A stretch of DNA of 64,000 nucleotides from Microbacterium sp. C7(2022) (GTDB taxonomy: Bacteria; Actinomycetota; Actinomycetes; Actinomycetales; Microbacteriaceae). The translations under genes and the position numbers were made by a program. The first letter of the stretch is position 1. Every line of letters starts with the position of its first letter. The notes below the pieces were generated by a model. The model saw nothing but the letters and a program-made list of their open reading frames with translations. It did not search any database and was not told the origin of the DNA. The DNA is taken from NCBI RefSeq assembly GCF_028823665.1, contig NZ_JAPEHV010000003.1:372001-436000 (forward strand), in the 5' to 3' direction. Positions 50,981-60,908 of this stretch are shown here, piece by piece.

Positions 50981-52495
50981 TCAGATCCCCTGAGCGAGTC
51001 GGTAGTAGGCCTGGTTCCAGCGAAGTTCACGCTGGAAGCCGCGCACCGTCGTGTCTTCGTCGATGACGACGAGTTCGGTTTTCGCGATCTCGGCGAAGTC
51101 GCGGAACACCTCGATGCCGACGGCGGTCGTCATCACAGTATGGTGCGCCGCGCCCGCCGCGAGCCAGCACGCCGCGCTCGTCGCGAAATCGGGGGCCGGC
51201 TCCCACACCGCGCGACCGACCGGCAGCTTGGGCAGATCGGGCGCGTCGACGTTCTCGACGACGTTCGCCACCAGGCGGAACCGGTCACGCATGTCGCTCA
51301 TCGCGACGACCAACGCGGGCCCCGCGTCGGCGGTGAAGACCAGGCGCACCGGGTCCTGCTTGCCACCGATACCGAGCTCGTGCACCTCGAGCCGCGGCTT
51401 GGCGGTCGTGAGGGACGGCGACACCTCGAGCATGTGGGCGCCGAGGATGCGCTCCGATCCCGGCACGAGGTCGTACGTGTAGTCCTCCATGAGGCTTGCC
51501 CCACCGGGCAGTCCCACACCCATGACGTTCGCCACGCGCACCAGGATCGCAGTCTTCCAGTCGCCCTCGGCGCCGAACCCGTACCCCTCGGCCATGAGTC
51601 GCTGAACCGCGAGGCCCGGCAGCTGCTTGAGCGCACCGAGATCTTCGAAGCTGGTCGTGAACGCGCCGAAACCGCCCTCTTCGAGGAACGACCGCAGTCC
51701 CAGCTCGATGGCCGCACCGTCGCGCAGCGACTGGTGGCGTTCGGCGCCGGGCTTGAGCTCGTCGGCCACCTCGTACAGAGCAAGGTATTCGGTGATGAGG
51801 GCGTCGATGTCTTCGTCGGATGCCGCGTCCACGGCATCCACCAACTCATTCACACCCCACGTGTTGACCTGGACTCCGAAGCGCAATTCGGCCTCGGTCT
51901 TATCGCCCTCGGTGACGGCGACGTAGCGCATGTTGTCGCCGAAGCGCGCGAGCTTGAGCGTGCGTGCGGCCGTCCAGCCCGCCGCCGCCCGCTGCCAGTC
52001 TTCGATCTGCTGTTGCACAACGGGGTTCGACACGTGGCCGACGACCGTCTTGCGCGCCACGCCGAGACGCGTCTGGATATAGCCGAACTCACGGTCGCCG
52101 TGCGCGGCCTGGTTCAGGTTCATGAAGTCGAAGTCGATGTCGGCCCACGGCAGTTCGACGTTGGCCTGCGTGTGCAGGTGCAGCAGAGGCTTCGCCAGGG
52201 CGTCAAGGCCCGAGATCCACATCTTGGCGGGGCTGAACGTGTGCATCCACGCGATGACACCGATGACGTCGTCGCGAGCGTTGACGTCGAGAGCCAGGCG
52301 CCGGATGGAGTCGGAGTCCTTCAGGACCGGCTTCCACACGACCTTGATCGGCACGTTGCCGTTGAGCCCCTGCACGACGGCCTGCGACTGCTCGGCGACC
52401 TGGCGGAGTGTCTCTTCGCCATAGAGGTTCTGACTGCCGGTGACGAACCAGACCTCGTAGCGGTGGAGGGAGGTGGACAGAGAAGAGCGTGACAT
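50981..52495 (-). CDS. araA: L-arabinose isomerase
   Basis: A 504-residue isomerase converting L-arabinose to L-ribulose, full family length. It begins [20 protein letters not shown] and carries the conserved [19 protein letters not shown], the metal-site region [38 protein letters not shown] and the C-terminal AAHHTVMT. The ATG at 52495 is chosen because AAGGA lies 7 nt upstream; a TTG two codons earlier is less likely. Confidence 0.97.
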   Translation of the reverse strand: MSRSSLSTSLHRYEVWFVTGSQNLYGEETLRQVAEQSQAVVQGLNGNVPIKVVWKPVLKDSDSIRRLALDVNARDDVIGVIAWMHTFSPAKMWISGLDALAKPLLHLHTQANVELPWADIDFDFMNLNQAAHGDREFGYIQTRLGVARKTVVGHVSNPVVQQQIEDWQRAAAGWTAARTLKLARFGDNMRYVAVTEGDKTEAELRFGVQVNTWGVNELVDAVDAASDEDIDALITEYLALYEVADELKPGAERHQSLRDGAAIELGLRSFLEEGGFGAFTTSFEDLGALKQLPGLAVQRLMAEGYGFGAEGDWKTAILVRVANVMGVGLPGGASLMEDYTYDLVPGSERILGAHMLEVSPSLTTAKPRLEVHELGIGGKQDPVRLVFTADAGPALVVAMSDMRDRFRLVANVVENVDAPDLPKLPVGRAVWEPAPDFATSAACWLAAGAAHHTVMTTAVGIEVFRDFAEIAKTELVVIDEDTTVRGFQRELRWNQAYYRLAQGI

Positions 52496-52525
52496 GCGCA
52501 ATTCCTTCGATCGTTCGAGAAGTGA

Positions 52526-54109
52526 TTAGAGCGCGGCGGTGGCGGCGCGTTCGACCGCCAGCCCTGCGCGGTAGGTGTCGAGGTAGGCGGCGAAGCCGGC
52601 AACATCTGCCGGAACGGGTGTGGCAGTCTCGAACGGCGCGTCCGCGAAGACCCGCTCGGCCAAGTACGTCGTGAGGTCGTGTTCAGCGGATGCCGCGAGA
52701 TACGCCGCGAGCACGGCAATGCCCCACGCGCCACCCTCGGAAGCGGCTTCGCCGACAGCCACCGGGGCATCCAACGCCCCAGCGAGGAAGCGCTGCGCCA
52801 CACCCGCGGTGCGGAACATGCCACCGTGGGCATACATCCGGTCGAGCGCGACGCCCTCATCCCCGAGCACCCTCATGCCGAGCGCGAGCGTGCCGAAGAC
52901 GCCGTACAGCTGCGCGCGCATGAAGTTCGCGAGCGTGAAGCTGCTGTCGGGCGTGCGGACGAACAGCGGGCGCCCCTCGGTGAGGCCGGCGATCGGCTCG
53001 CCGGCGAGATGGTTGTACGCGAGGAGGCCGCCGGCGTCGGCATCCCCGAGGAGCGCTTCGTGGAACAGCGCGTCGAAAGTGGCATCCGAATCGACATCGG
53101 CACCCGCTGCCGCAGCGAACCGGGTGAACATGCCGACCCACGCAGCCAGCTCGCTCGCCCCGTTGTTGCAGTGCACCATCGCGACCGGATCGCCCGCGGG
53201 GGTGGTGACCACGTCAAGCTCGTGATGAACCTCGACCAGCGGCCGCTCGAGGACGACCATCGCGAAGATGCTCGTGCCCGCACTCACGTTGCCGGTGCGG
53301 GGGGCGACCGCGTTCGTGGCGACCATGCCGGTGCCCGCATCCCCCTCGGGCGGGCAGAAGGGGATGCCGGGGCGAAGCGCGTGCGACGGGTCGAGGAGTG
53401 TCGCGCCCTCGGCAGTCAGCCTTCCCGCCGCGGCGCCCGCGGGGAGCACCGACGGTAAGACATCGAGGAGCGGGTGCGGCAACGCTCCGGCGACGAGTTC
53501 GTCGAAGCGGGCCACGAGTCCGGCGTCGTAAGTTCCCGTCGACGAATCGATGGGGAACATGCCCGACGCGTCGCCGACGCCGAGCACCTTCTCACCAGTG
53601 AGGCGCCAGTGCACGTAGCCAGCCAGGGTCGTGACGAACTCGATGCTCGGCACGTGCGGCTCGCCATCGAGGATCGCTTGGCGCAAGTGCGCGATCGACC
53701 AGCGCAGGGGGATGTTCTCGCCGAACAGATCGGTCAACTCAGCTGCTGCGCGCGACGTCGTCGTGTTGCGCCACGTGCGGAACGGCACGAGCAGTTCGTC
53801 CGCCGCGTCGAAGGCGAGATAGCCGTGCATCATCGCCGAGACGCCGATCGCGCCGAACGTCGTGGGGCGCACCCCGTAGCGCGCATCCGCGTCTTCGATG
53901 AGGGATGCGTACGCGGCCTGGACGCCGGACCATACGGCATCCAGGTCATAGGTCCACATGCGGTCTTCGAAGCGGTTCTCCCACTCGTGCGCGCCGACGG
54001 CGAGCACTCGCGTGGGGTCATCGGCGTCGATGAGGCACGCCTTGATGCGGGTCGAGCCCAACTCGATTCCGAGCGCCGTGCGACCGTCGGTGATCATCTC
54101 GGCGGTCAC
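52526..54109 (-). CDS. araB: Ribulokinase (FGGY family)
   Basis: A 527-residue carbohydrate kinase expected to phosphorylate L-ribulose. The N-terminal phosphate motif is [20 protein letters not shown], substrate-side motifs are [13 protein letters not shown] and [12 protein letters not shown], and the C-terminal ATP region is [15 protein letters not shown]. Sequence alone could fit another sugar kinase; its place between araD and araA supports ribulokinase. The GTG start overlaps the araD stop as GTGA. Confidence 0.92.
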   Translation of the reverse strand: MTAEMITDGRTALGIELGSTRIKACLIDADDPTRVLAVGAHEWENRFEDRMWTYDLDAVWSGVQAAYASLIEDADARYGVRPTTFGAIGVSAMMHGYLAFDAADELLVPFRTWRNTTTSRAAAELTDLFGENIPLRWSIAHLRQAILDGEPHVPSIEFVTTLAGYVHWRLTGEKVLGVGDASGMFPIDSSTGTYDAGLVARFDELVAGALPHPLLDVLPSVLPAGAAAGRLTAEGATLLDPSHALRPGIPFCPPEGDAGTGMVATNAVAPRTGNVSAGTSIFAMVVLERPLVEVHHELDVVTTPAGDPVAMVHCNNGASELAAWVGMFTRFAAAAGADVDSDATFDALFHEALLGDADAGGLLAYNHLAGEPIAGLTEGRPLFVRTPDSSFTLANFMRAQLYGVFGTLALGMRVLGDEGVALDRMYAHGGMFRTAGVAQRFLAGALDAPVAVGEAASEGGAWGIAVLAAYLAASAEHDLTTYLAERVFADAPFETATPVPADVAGFAAYLDTYRAGLAVERAATAAL

Positions 54110-54858
54110 GATGCGTCCGCCTCGTCTGTGGTGTCGTCATCGGGGTTGTTATCGCGACGCGCGTCGCTCGCCTGCCCGTAGACGTTCTGGTAGCGCTGAT
54201 AGAGCGCATCGATGCGGTCCTGCGGAATCGGGATGAGTGGTCCCGCCTCACGCGCGATGTGCACGGAACGTGCAGCGTCTTCGCACATCACCGCCGCCTT
54301 GACGGCGTCCTTCGCGCTCACACCGATCGTGAACGGGCCATGGTTCTGCATCAGCACGGCGCGCGAGCGGTGACCGCGCAGCGTCTCGACGATCCCGCGA
54401 CCGATCGAGTCATCCCCGATGATCGCGAACGGGCCGATGGGGATCGGCCCGCCGAACTCATCAGCCATGCCGGTGATCACACACGGAATCTCTTCGCCGC
54501 GCGCGGCCCACGCCACCGCATATGTCGAATGCGTGTGCACGACGCCGCCCACCTCGGGCATGTTTCGGTACACGTAGGCGTGTGCGGCGGTGTCGGACGA
54601 GGGCGAGCGCTCACTGCCCGGAGTGCCGGGGATCACGTTGCCGTCGAGGTCGCACAGAATCATGTTCTCGGGGGCGAGGTCGTCGTACGAGACACCCGAT
54701 GGCTTGATGACGAACAGGTCTGCGCCCGGCACACGGCCGGACACGTTGCCGCCCGTCCAGACGACAAGGCCGTAGCGCACCAGCTCGCCGTGGAGCTTCG
54801 CGACGTCGTGGCGCACCACGTCGATGGCCGCCGTGATCTCGGCGCTGAAATCTGTCAC
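54106..54858 (-). CDS. araD: L-ribulose-5-phosphate 4-epimerase
   Basis: A 250-residue class II aldolase-fold zinc enzyme making D-xylulose 5-phosphate. Motifs are [20 protein letters not shown], zinc ligands in [15 protein letters not shown] and the third His in [11 protein letters not shown]. The about 20 C-terminal residues are an Asp/Arg-rich tail. It is the first structural gene of the operon, starting with GTG and an ACGGAGGA ribosome site. Confidence 0.95.
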   Translation of the reverse strand: MTDFSAEITAAIDVVRHDVAKLHGELVRYGLVVWTGGNVSGRVPGADLFVIKPSGVSYDDLAPENMILCDLDGNVIPGTPGSERSPSSDTAAHAYVYRNMPEVGGVVHTHSTYAVAWAARGEEIPCVITGMADEFGGPIPIGPFAIIGDDSIGRGIVETLRGHRSRAVLMQNHGPFTIGVSAKDAVKAAVMCEDAARSVHIAREAGPLIPIPQDRIDALYQRYQNVYGQASDARRDNNPDDDTTDEADAS

Positions 54859-54909
54859 GGGTTCCTCCGTCGGTCTCGTGCACGCGGCTGTGTCGCCCGC
54901 GTCCTCGCT

Positions 54910-54925
54910 ATGTTACCGGTAACAT
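54910..54925. promoter_or_regulatory. LacI-type operator of the arabinose operon
   Basis: ATGTTACCGGTAACAT is a perfect 16-bp palindrome with the CG centre typical of LacI-family sites, 52-67 nt before the araD start and directly downstream of the LacI gene. Confidence 0.85.
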
Positions 54926-54968
54926 CGCGTGGTTGTCACCACTCGATGTGGATTCCAGGGCGCGCGGT

Positions 54969-56087
54969 CTACGGGCTCGAGGCGGGCGGCGCCGTCGACG
55001 CGCGCACGATGAGCACCGGTGGCGCGACGCCGTCGGGAGTAGCGCCCGCGGCGGAATCGCCTGTGCCAGCACCGGTCCCGGCGGAGTCGACCCCGGCTGA
55101 GGCGACCCCGGCCCCGGCCCCGCCCGAGGCGACAGCACCGCTACTCCGCCCGCCGCTGCCCGCGAGCACCGCGGCAACCACGCGCCGCGCCTCACCCGCA
55201 AGGTCGACGCGCACGGTCGTGAGAGCGGGGTGGTAGTACGCGGCATCCGGATTGTCATCGAATCCCGTCACACTGACGTCCCCGGGAACATCCAACCCCG
55301 CCCCGCGCAAACCCGCGATGAGCCCCAACGCCATCTGATCGTTCGCCACCGCGATCGCCGTCGGCCCTCCGGGTGCGCGCACCGCGGCGGCCACCTCGTT
55401 CGCCTGAAGCGCGGCCGTCGCGGCCGTCCAGTCCCCCTGCCATACCGGCCCATCGACAGCCATCGCGCTCGCAGCCTGCCGCATACCGTCGGAGCGGGCG
55501 CGCGCCTCGAGCCAATCGGCCGGCCCCTCGAGCCGCGCGATGCGGCGGTGACCAAGATCCCACAGGTGTCGCACGGCGTCGGCGGCACCCTGGATCTGCG
55601 CCTCCGCGCCCTCCCCCGCGTGCAGCGCCACGACCGGCACCTCGGGGTGTGCACTCGTCAGGGCTGCGAGCGAGCGTTCGTGGGGCGCGAGCACCACGAG
55701 TCCATCCACACCTTGGGCGCGCAATCGTCGTGCGGCGTCGTCGACGGATGCCGTGTCCTGCGCATCCGCGTACGCCGTGGCGATCCAGTGCCCAGCCTCG
55801 CGTGCGGCCGCTTCGAGCGCAGCGATCCCCACCGACGGGCCGTACAGCGCAGCGTCGGAGGCGATCACCCCGAGCGTGCGCGTCGTACGGGTGCCGAGCG
55901 CCCGCGCGGCGTTGTTGACGCGATAGTCGAGCTCCGCCATCGCCGCCAGCACGCGCTCGCGAGTCTCGGGGCGAATGTGCGGGTGATCATTCAGCACGCG
56001 CGACACCGTCTGCGTCGACACCCCGGCCCGCTCGGCAACCTGGCGCACGCCGATACGTTCGGCGCCAGATCGGGGCGGGGATTCCAT
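54969..56087 (-). CDS. LacI-family regulator of arabinose genes
   Basis: A 372-residue repressor. The HTH and hinge are IGVRQVAERAGVSTQTVSRV and NDHPHIRPETRERVLAAMAE; the sugar-binding domain follows (TLGVIASDAALYGPSVGIAA to SVTGFDDNPDAAYYHPALTT). After residue 315 there is a Gly/Ala/Ser-rich insertion of about 40 residues before the final VLIVRAST strand. It is upstream of and in line with araDBA, with the palindromic operator between them, so L-arabinose or a derivative is the probable inducer. Confidence 0.92.
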   Translation of the reverse strand: MESPPRSGAERIGVRQVAERAGVSTQTVSRVLNDHPHIRPETRERVLAAMAELDYRVNNAARALGTRTTRTLGVIASDAALYGPSVGIAALEAAAREAGHWIATAYADAQDTASVDDAARRLRAQGVDGLVVLAPHERSLAALTSAHPEVPVVALHAGEGAEAQIQGAADAVRHLWDLGHRRIARLEGPADWLEARARSDGMRQAASAMAVDGPVWQGDWTAATAALQANEVAAAVRAPGGPTAIAVANDQMALGLIAGLRGAGLDVPGDVSVTGFDDNPDAAYYHPALTTVRVDLAGEARRVVAAVLAGSGGRSSGAVASGGAGAGVASAGVDSAGTGAGTGDSAAGATPDGVAPPVLIVRASTAPPASSP

Positions 56088-56277
56088 GATCCCTCAGGCT
56101 AGCGCCCACCCTCGCCCAGGCATGGATGCGATCACGCAGGCGGGCGGTAAGGCGATCGTTCGGCTTCGCTGCCTGCTGCCCGATCGGGTGATGGACCTCA
56201 TCCTCTCCCGCTTGGCGTGACGCGTCGCCGCCCACACGGGCGCGTAGGCTGTAGCCCAACAAAGCGAACGAGGAGAC

Positions 56278-56631
56278 ATGGCACGATTCCCGAAGGCGGT
56301 GTACGGGCAGGGCACCGAGCCCGATGTTCGATTTACGCTGGCCAACGAGCGCACGTATCTCGCGTGGATCCGTACTGCACTGGCGTTGGTCGCCGGCGGC
56401 GTCGCCCTCGAAGTTCTCGGCCTCGATCTGAACGCACAACTGCGGTTGTCGGCGTCGGTTGTGCTGATCGTCGCGGGCACCCTGGTCCCCGTTCTGGCCT
56501 GGATCAGCTGGGCGCGCACCGAACGCGCGCTGCGCAACGACAAGCCGCTCCCGGCGTCGCTTCTGGGCACCGTGCTCGCCGTCGCTGTCACGACGGCCGG
56601 CATCCTCGTGACCCTCGCTGTCTTCCTCTAG
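56278..56631 (+). CDS. DUF202 membrane protein (YidH-like)
   Basis: A 117-residue protein with three hydrophobic helices. The DUF202 signature is FTLANERTYLAWIRTALALV. Function unknown. GAGGAGA precedes the ATG. It is the first of two DUF202 genes in tandem, as in many bacteria. Confidence 0.9.
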   Translation: MARFPKAVYGQGTEPDVRFTLANERTYLAWIRTALALVAGGVALEVLGLDLNAQLRLSASVVLIVAGTLVPVLAWISWARTERALRNDKPLPASLLGTVLAVAVTTAGILVTLAVFL

Positions 56632-56643
56632 GTCGCCGCGCCG

Positions 56644-56991
56644 ATGCGTCCGTCCGACTTCGACAAGGGCCTTCAGCCCGAGCGCACCGAACTGGCGTGG
56701 CGACGCACGACGTTGTCGTTGGCTGTCGGCTCCCTCGTCGCGATGCGCTTGCTCCCGACGATCTTGGGTGATCCGCTGTGGTTCATCCCCGGCCTGGTCG
56801 GGCTGCTCATCGCCGTGGGATTGTGGAGCGCGACACGACACCGCTATGCCCGCGTGAGCCACGCGACCATCACCCATGGCGACCGCGCCGAACTCCCCGA
56901 TGGAAAGCTCCCGCTGTGGTTGGCCATCGCCACGTTCGCGATCGGACTGTTCGGCATGTGCGTGCTCGTGGTGATCACTGCCGTTCGCTAG
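56644..56991 (+). CDS. DUF202 membrane protein, second copy
   Basis: A 115-residue protein with three hydrophobic helices; the DUF202 signature is LQPERTELAWRRTTLSLAVG. It starts 12 bp after the first copy and is surely co-transcribed; the two may form a hetero-oligomer. Confidence 0.9.
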   Translation: MRPSDFDKGLQPERTELAWRRTTLSLAVGSLVAMRLLPTILGDPLWFIPGLVGLLIAVGLWSATRHRYARVSHATITHGDRAELPDGKLPLWLAIATFAIGLFGMCVLVVITAVR

Positions 56992-57144
56992 GCCGCCGGG
57001 GCGCGGCATCCGAAATTCACGTACCTAGCGGACACCCAGCTGCCCTCGCTACACTCGAGGGTCGATTTCTTTCGTGCATCTACCTCGCGCCCACGGCGAA
57101 CCAAGGCGGCACCACGTTCCATTCCGCTGCGGAGACTGCTTCAT

Positions 57145-58374
57145 ATGACCATTGAGACGGATGCCCCCACCCCCACGCGACGAGCAGAGACGCTCATCGG
57201 CGCCACCGGGCCAGGGTACTTTCCCATCGCGCTGATCGCGCGCCTGCCCTTCGCGATGATGGTGGTCGGCATTCTGACCCTTCTCGTCGCGGCTCGCGAC
57301 TCCGTCGCGCTCGGCGGCATGACCGCCGCGATGACCGGCCTCGGCACGGCCGTGTTCGGTCCACTCATCGGCGCAGCCGCGGATCGGTACGGCCAGCGCC
57401 GCGTCCTCCTCGTCTCGGGCATCGCTAACAGTGCACTGCTGGCCGCCATGGCGTGGCTCGCCTTCAGCCCGGCGGCCGATCAGGTGCTGCTCGCCGTCGC
57501 GTTCCTCATCGGCGCGACGATGCCGCAGGTCGCCCCCATGTCGCGCAGCCGCCTCGTGGGGATCATCGACCGCACCTTCACGGGGCCTCGCCGAGGCAAG
57601 ACCCTCAACGGCACGATGGCGTACGAATCGGCCGCGGACGAGATCGTGTTCGTGTTCGGCCCCGTCGTCGTGGGGTTGCTCGCCACCACCCTGAACCCGG
57701 CCGCCCCGGTCATCGGCGCGGCGATCGTCGGGGTGGTCTTCGTGACCGCGTTCGCGTTGCATCCGACCGCTCGTACGCCTGTCCCCCACCACGAGGCCGA
57801 GGATCAGGCGCCGCTGGGTGAGCTGTTCCGCCCCGAGGTGCTGGTGACGGTGGCCGGCGCCGTGGGCATGGGGCTGTTCTTCGGTGCCATGCTGACGTCG
57901 CTCACCGCGTTCATGGCCGAGCGAGGCGCAGCCGAGCAATCGGGCCTGGTCTACGGCGCAATGGGTATCGGCTCAGCGGCCCTGGCCCTGGGCGTCGCGC
58001 TGTTCCCGGCGCGATTCACACTGCACGCACGCTGGGTGACGTTCGCCTCGATCCTGTTCGCCGGCACGCTCGCGCTGCCGTTCATCAACACTATCGGCGC
58101 GATGGCGGTGTGCCTTCTGGTGATCGGCGTCGGCATCGGTCCGACGCTCGTGACGCAGTACAGCTTGGCCGCCGCGCGAAGCCCGAAGGGCCGCTCCGCG
58201 ACCATCATGACCATGCTCGGGTCGGGCGTGGTCGTCGGCCAGTCGGCCGCGTCGGCACTCACGGGCTGGATCGCAGAGGATGCCGATGCCGGCATCGCCC
58301 TCATCGCACCCCTCAGCGCCGCGGCCGTGGTGCTCGTCGCCGGCATTCTCAACGCCTCGCTCGCGCGGCGGTAG
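57145..58374 (+). CDS. MFS transporter
   Basis: A 409-residue protein with 12 predicted helices. The MFS motif A-like loop is GAAADRYGQRRVLLVSG between helices 2 and 3. It resembles the efflux branch of the family, but no substrate can be assigned. It stands alone; the 150-bp upstream gap contains a weak CCCTCG/CGAGGG hairpin at 57043-57061 that may end the DUF202 operon. Confidence 0.9.
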   Translation: MTIETDAPTPTRRAETLIGATGPGYFPIALIARLPFAMMVVGILTLLVAARDSVALGGMTAAMTGLGTAVFGPLIGAAADRYGQRRVLLVSGIANSALLAAMAWLAFSPAADQVLLAVAFLIGATMPQVAPMSRSRLVGIIDRTFTGPRRGKTLNGTMAYESAADEIVFVFGPVVVGLLATTLNPAAPVIGAAIVGVVFVTAFALHPTARTPVPHHEAEDQAPLGELFRPEVLVTVAGAVGMGLFFGAMLTSLTAFMAERGAAEQSGLVYGAMGIGSAALALGVALFPARFTLHARWVTFASILFAGTLALPFINTIGAMAVCLLVIGVGIGPTLVTQYSLAAARSPKGRSATIMTMLGSGVVVGQSAASALTGWIAEDADAGIALIAPLSAAAVVLVAGILNASLARR

Positions 58375-58562
58375 CGCGGGGCACCGACGTCGCGGCGCGG
58401 GCACTGGCGGCGCGGTGCATGGCGGCGCGCGGTGCGGCTCACCCGACACCTCATGAGGAGAATTCACCTGCAGAGGATCCACCGCGAGAAATCGACCTCA
58501 ACACCAGAATCTTCCTCAGCTACTGCCGCGAGAGGCGCCCACACCGCGGCGCGGGCACGCAA

Positions 58563-58595
58563 CAGCGCCCGGCCCCACAGGGGGACCGGGCGCTG
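58563..58595 (-). terminator. Terminator downstream of the rhamnose-binding-protein remnant
   Basis: CAGCGCCCGG-C-CCC and GGGG-A-CCGGGCGCTG pair with one mismatch around an ACAG loop. It lies just after the remnant's stop. Confidence 0.7.
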
Positions 58596-58609
58596 AACGA
58601 TACAGCGGC

Positions 58610-58897
58610 TTAGAAGTCGAAGTCGCCGATGTTGTCTGCGTCGAACACGTACGGGTCGCCCAGGAGCACGACACCGTCAGCGCCGACCTCGTACGAGCCG
58701 AGGTCACCCGCGTCGAACGTGTCGCCCTCGTCGCCGGCGATCTCACCGGTGACGAGCGCCTGCGCGGCGTAGGCGGCGAGGTAGCCGAGGTCAGCCGGGT
58801 TCCACAGCGCGAACGCGGTCACCGTGCCGTCTTCGACGTACTCACGCATCTGGTTCGGGGTGCCGAGACCGGTCAGTGCGACGACAATGCGTTTGCT
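58610..58897 (-). pseudogene. Remnant of a rhamnose ABC transporter substrate-binding protein
   Basis: About 95 codons match only the C-terminal end of RhaS/LsrB-type binding proteins: VALTGLGTPNQMREYVEDGT, FALWNPADLGYLAAYAAQAL and GDPYVFDADNIGDFDF. The N-terminal two thirds, with its signal peptide, are missing; upstream sequence in frame is Arg-rich noise up to the neighbouring gene. The original terminator survives at 58563-58595. No other rhamnose transport or catabolic gene is in the window. Confidence 0.75.
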
Positions 58898-59007
58898 GCG
58901 GTTCCCGCCCGAACTGGTGGTGCGCGCCTCGACGCGGGCCCGCTGAAGGGGCGTGGCGCGGGGCTGCGGCGCGGGACTTGTGCCCCGGCATCCGATCCCG
59001 ACATCGG

Positions 59008-60012
59008 CTAGAGCGCGAGCAGCCGATCGGTGTCGCCGAACACTTCGAGGCCGGCGCACTCTGCCACCCCTTCGAGCAACACGCGACCATCAAGGCTTTC
59101 GTGACGGAACGTCACCCTCGCGTCGAGCGTCTCTTCGACCCGCTGGTGCATCGCGGTTCGCAGCGGAGCGTGCAGCAAGCCGCCGCGCACGCGCGCAGCA
59201 TCCAGGAACAACACCCCGTCGGGGCCTTCGACCTTCCATCGCACGCGCGCATCGTCGATCGTGAGCAAGCGCTCCTTCGAACCGTTGTAGGTCGTCCACC
59301 GGTGCAGCCGGCCCCCGTGGCGGAATCCGATGATCGAGCCGCGAAATGCCCGCCCCAGCCAAGGGATGATCGCAACGGACGCGATCAGTGACGCGTCAAC
59401 TTCGCCGGTGTCCGTGTCGATGTGATTGGAGGCCATCCAGATATACCCGGAAGGGAATGCTTTGCCCCAGTCCTTCTCGATGTAGCCGCGTCCACCATCG
59501 AGCGACACCGAAGACCCCTCGATGTCGAGCGTTCCCGCAAGCGAATGTCCGAAGGACACGATGCCATGGAAGCACTCCATGAACGGCACCAAGCCATACC
59601 AGCCCATGATTCCCGGGGCAGCCGGCGTGACCGGCCACGGGATCATCGGCGAGGTGTAGTCCACGCGCCCTTTCAACTGCGGCAGGTCGAGCGTGACGCC
59701 GGTGGGCGAGAAGTGATTGTCGCCCACCCACACGTCGAACCGGTCGTCGCTGGCCCGGAACTGCGACGGCTCGAACCGGTGGTACCACGACCGACCCGTC
59801 AGGCCATCGAGCACCTGTACGAATGCTTCATCGCGCGTGCCCTGGTCGTCGGAGAGCCCGCGAAAGATCCCGGGGATCACGGCCCACCGCTGCGCGCGGT
59901 CGGCGGTGACCAGCTTGATGTACCAGCCTTCGAAGAAGGCGTGCCGGACTCCGTGTCCATGGAATGCTTCGGGATGCCGGACCCCGCGAGCCCACGCGAC
60001 GGGAGATCTCAT
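59008..60012 (-). CDS. Tocopherol-cyclase-like protein
   Basis: A 334-residue protein of the tocopherol-cyclase/lipocalin-like family. The N-terminal pattern is HAFFEGWYIKLVTAD and the hallmark motif is GRGYIEKDWGKAFPSGYIWM then ASNHI. The bacterial members are not thought to make tocopherol; function is unknown. TAGGGT lies 6 nt before the ATG at 60012, so the mRNA is probably leaderless. Confidence 0.85.
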   Translation of the reverse strand: MRSPVAWARGVRHPEAFHGHGVRHAFFEGWYIKLVTADRAQRWAVIPGIFRGLSDDQGTRDEAFVQVLDGLTGRSWYHRFEPSQFRASDDRFDVWVGDNHFSPTGVTLDLPQLKGRVDYTSPMIPWPVTPAAPGIMGWYGLVPFMECFHGIVSFGHSLAGTLDIEGSSVSLDGGRGYIEKDWGKAFPSGYIWMASNHIDTDTGEVDASLIASVAIIPWLGRAFRGSIIGFRHGGRLHRWTTYNGSKERLLTIDDARVRWKVEGPDGVLFLDAARVRGGLLHAPLRTAMHQRVEETLDARVTFRHESLDGRVLLEGVAECAGLEVFGDTDRLLAL

Positions 60013-60018
60013 GCGCCC

Positions 60019-60024
60019 ACCCTA
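60019..60024 (-). promoter_or_regulatory. -10 box of a leaderless promoter for the tocopherol-cyclase-like gene
   Basis: TAGGGT on the minus strand, 6 nt before the ATG at 60012. Confidence 0.45.
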
Positions 60025-60224
60025 CGCGCGGGCGGCGGCACTCCGCCCCCGCCCGCCCGGCACTCCGCCCCCGCCCGCGCCCCCGCCCCCCGCTACGGGA
60101 GGAGATCCAGGAACGGGAGGATGATGAGGGGCCGCGCGCTCCTCCCCTACGCAAATCTCCTCCCCTACACGGAGGGCACGCGGCTTGTGCCGGTGAGGCG
60201 CATGGCAAAGGGAAGCACCCGGGA

Positions 60225-60314
60225 GGGGGCAAGGTGCGCATCAGGCGCGGGGGCAAGGTGCGCGTCAGGCGCGGGGGCAAGGTGCGCGTCAGGCGCGGGG
60301 GCACGGTGCGCGGC
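60225..60314. repeat. Tandem 24-bp repeat in a low-complexity gap
   Basis: GGGGGCAAGGTGCGC-TCAGGCGC units begin at 60225, 60249, 60273 and 60297 (last one partial). The whole gap 60013-60367 between the cyclase-like gene and rnhA is low-complexity; 60035-60095 has CACTCCGCCCCCGCCCG repeats. No credible gene; the 24-bp period keeps frames open by chance. Confidence 0.8.
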
Positions 60315-60367
60315 CGACCTGGGCGTGGGCGGCCGCGGGTGCGCGGGGACGCGGGGGTCTTGCTCGT

Positions 60368-60889
60368 CTACCGCGGCGCGGCGCTCACGTCGAGCACGTC
60401 CTGCCCGGCGTGCGAGGACCACGCGCTGGCGCGCCCCTCGGCGGCGTGCTTGGACGCACGCACCGCGCGCTCGTCGGCCCACTCGTTGAGCACGTGCCCC
60501 GCATGGCCGCGCACGTGCTCGAGCACCACATCCGGCATCCCTGAGGCCCGACGCGCATCGCGCACGGCGATCAACTGCTCGAGGATCTCGCGGTTCTTCG
60601 TCGGCTGCCCACCCGAGGTCTTCCAGCCGCGGCGCCGGTGCCCGTCCATCCACGATGCGTAGGTGTCGATCGCGTACTTCGAGTCGGCCTGCACGATGAG
60701 ATGCCGCACGTGTGCGTGATCTTCGATCGCGTGCAACAGCCCGAGCAGTTCGCCGATGTTGTTCGTGCCCTGCGGTATCGACCCGGCAGCCCAGTGCCCG
60801 TCTTCGCCGACCCAGGCCCACCCGGCCGGCCCGGGGTTGCCCTTGCAGGCTCCGTCGGTGGCCACGGTGTATGTCTGCTCGTCAGTCAC
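60368..60889 (-). CDS. rnhA: Ribonuclease HI
   Basis: A 173-residue enzyme cutting RNA in RNA-DNA hybrids. The DEDD residues are visible in ATDGACKGNPGP (Asp), NNIGELLGLLHAI (Glu), VQADSKYAIDTY (Asp) and NEWADERA (Asp), with the His in VRGHAGHVLN. The C-terminus extends about 20 residues past the usual end. It starts with GTG, with TAGCCT 6 nt upstream (leaderless). Confidence 0.95.
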   Translation of the reverse strand: MTDEQTYTVATDGACKGNPGPAGWAWVGEDGHWAAGSIPQGTNNIGELLGLLHAIEDHAHVRHLIVQADSKYAIDTYASWMDGHRRRGWKTSGGQPTKNREILEQLIAVRDARRASGMPDVVLEHVRGHAGHVLNEWADERAVRASKHAAEGRASAWSSHAGQDVLDVSAAPR

Positions 60890-60895
60890 CGAGCA

Positions 60896-60901
60896 AGGCT
60901 A
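60896..60901 (-). promoter_or_regulatory. -10 box of a leaderless promoter for rnhA
   Basis: TAGCCT on the minus strand, 6 nt before the GTG at 60889. It lies in the 19-bp gap after the DUF2804 gene. Confidence 0.45.
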
Positions 60902-60908
60902 TCCCGGC

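Noticed and set aside
57001..57144. Riboswitch or attenuator before the MFS gene
   Set aside because: Only a 6-bp hairpin is visible, better explained as the end of the DUF202 operon; no known aptamer pattern was seen.
58898..59059. N-terminal extension of the rhamnose-binding-protein frame
   Set aside because: It is Arg-rich, overlaps the neighbouring gene and has no signal peptide; it is read-through noise before the truncated gene.
60165..60821. Open frames through the 24-bp repeats near rnhA
   Set aside because: They exist only because the repeat length is a multiple of three; they overlap rnhA in another frame.
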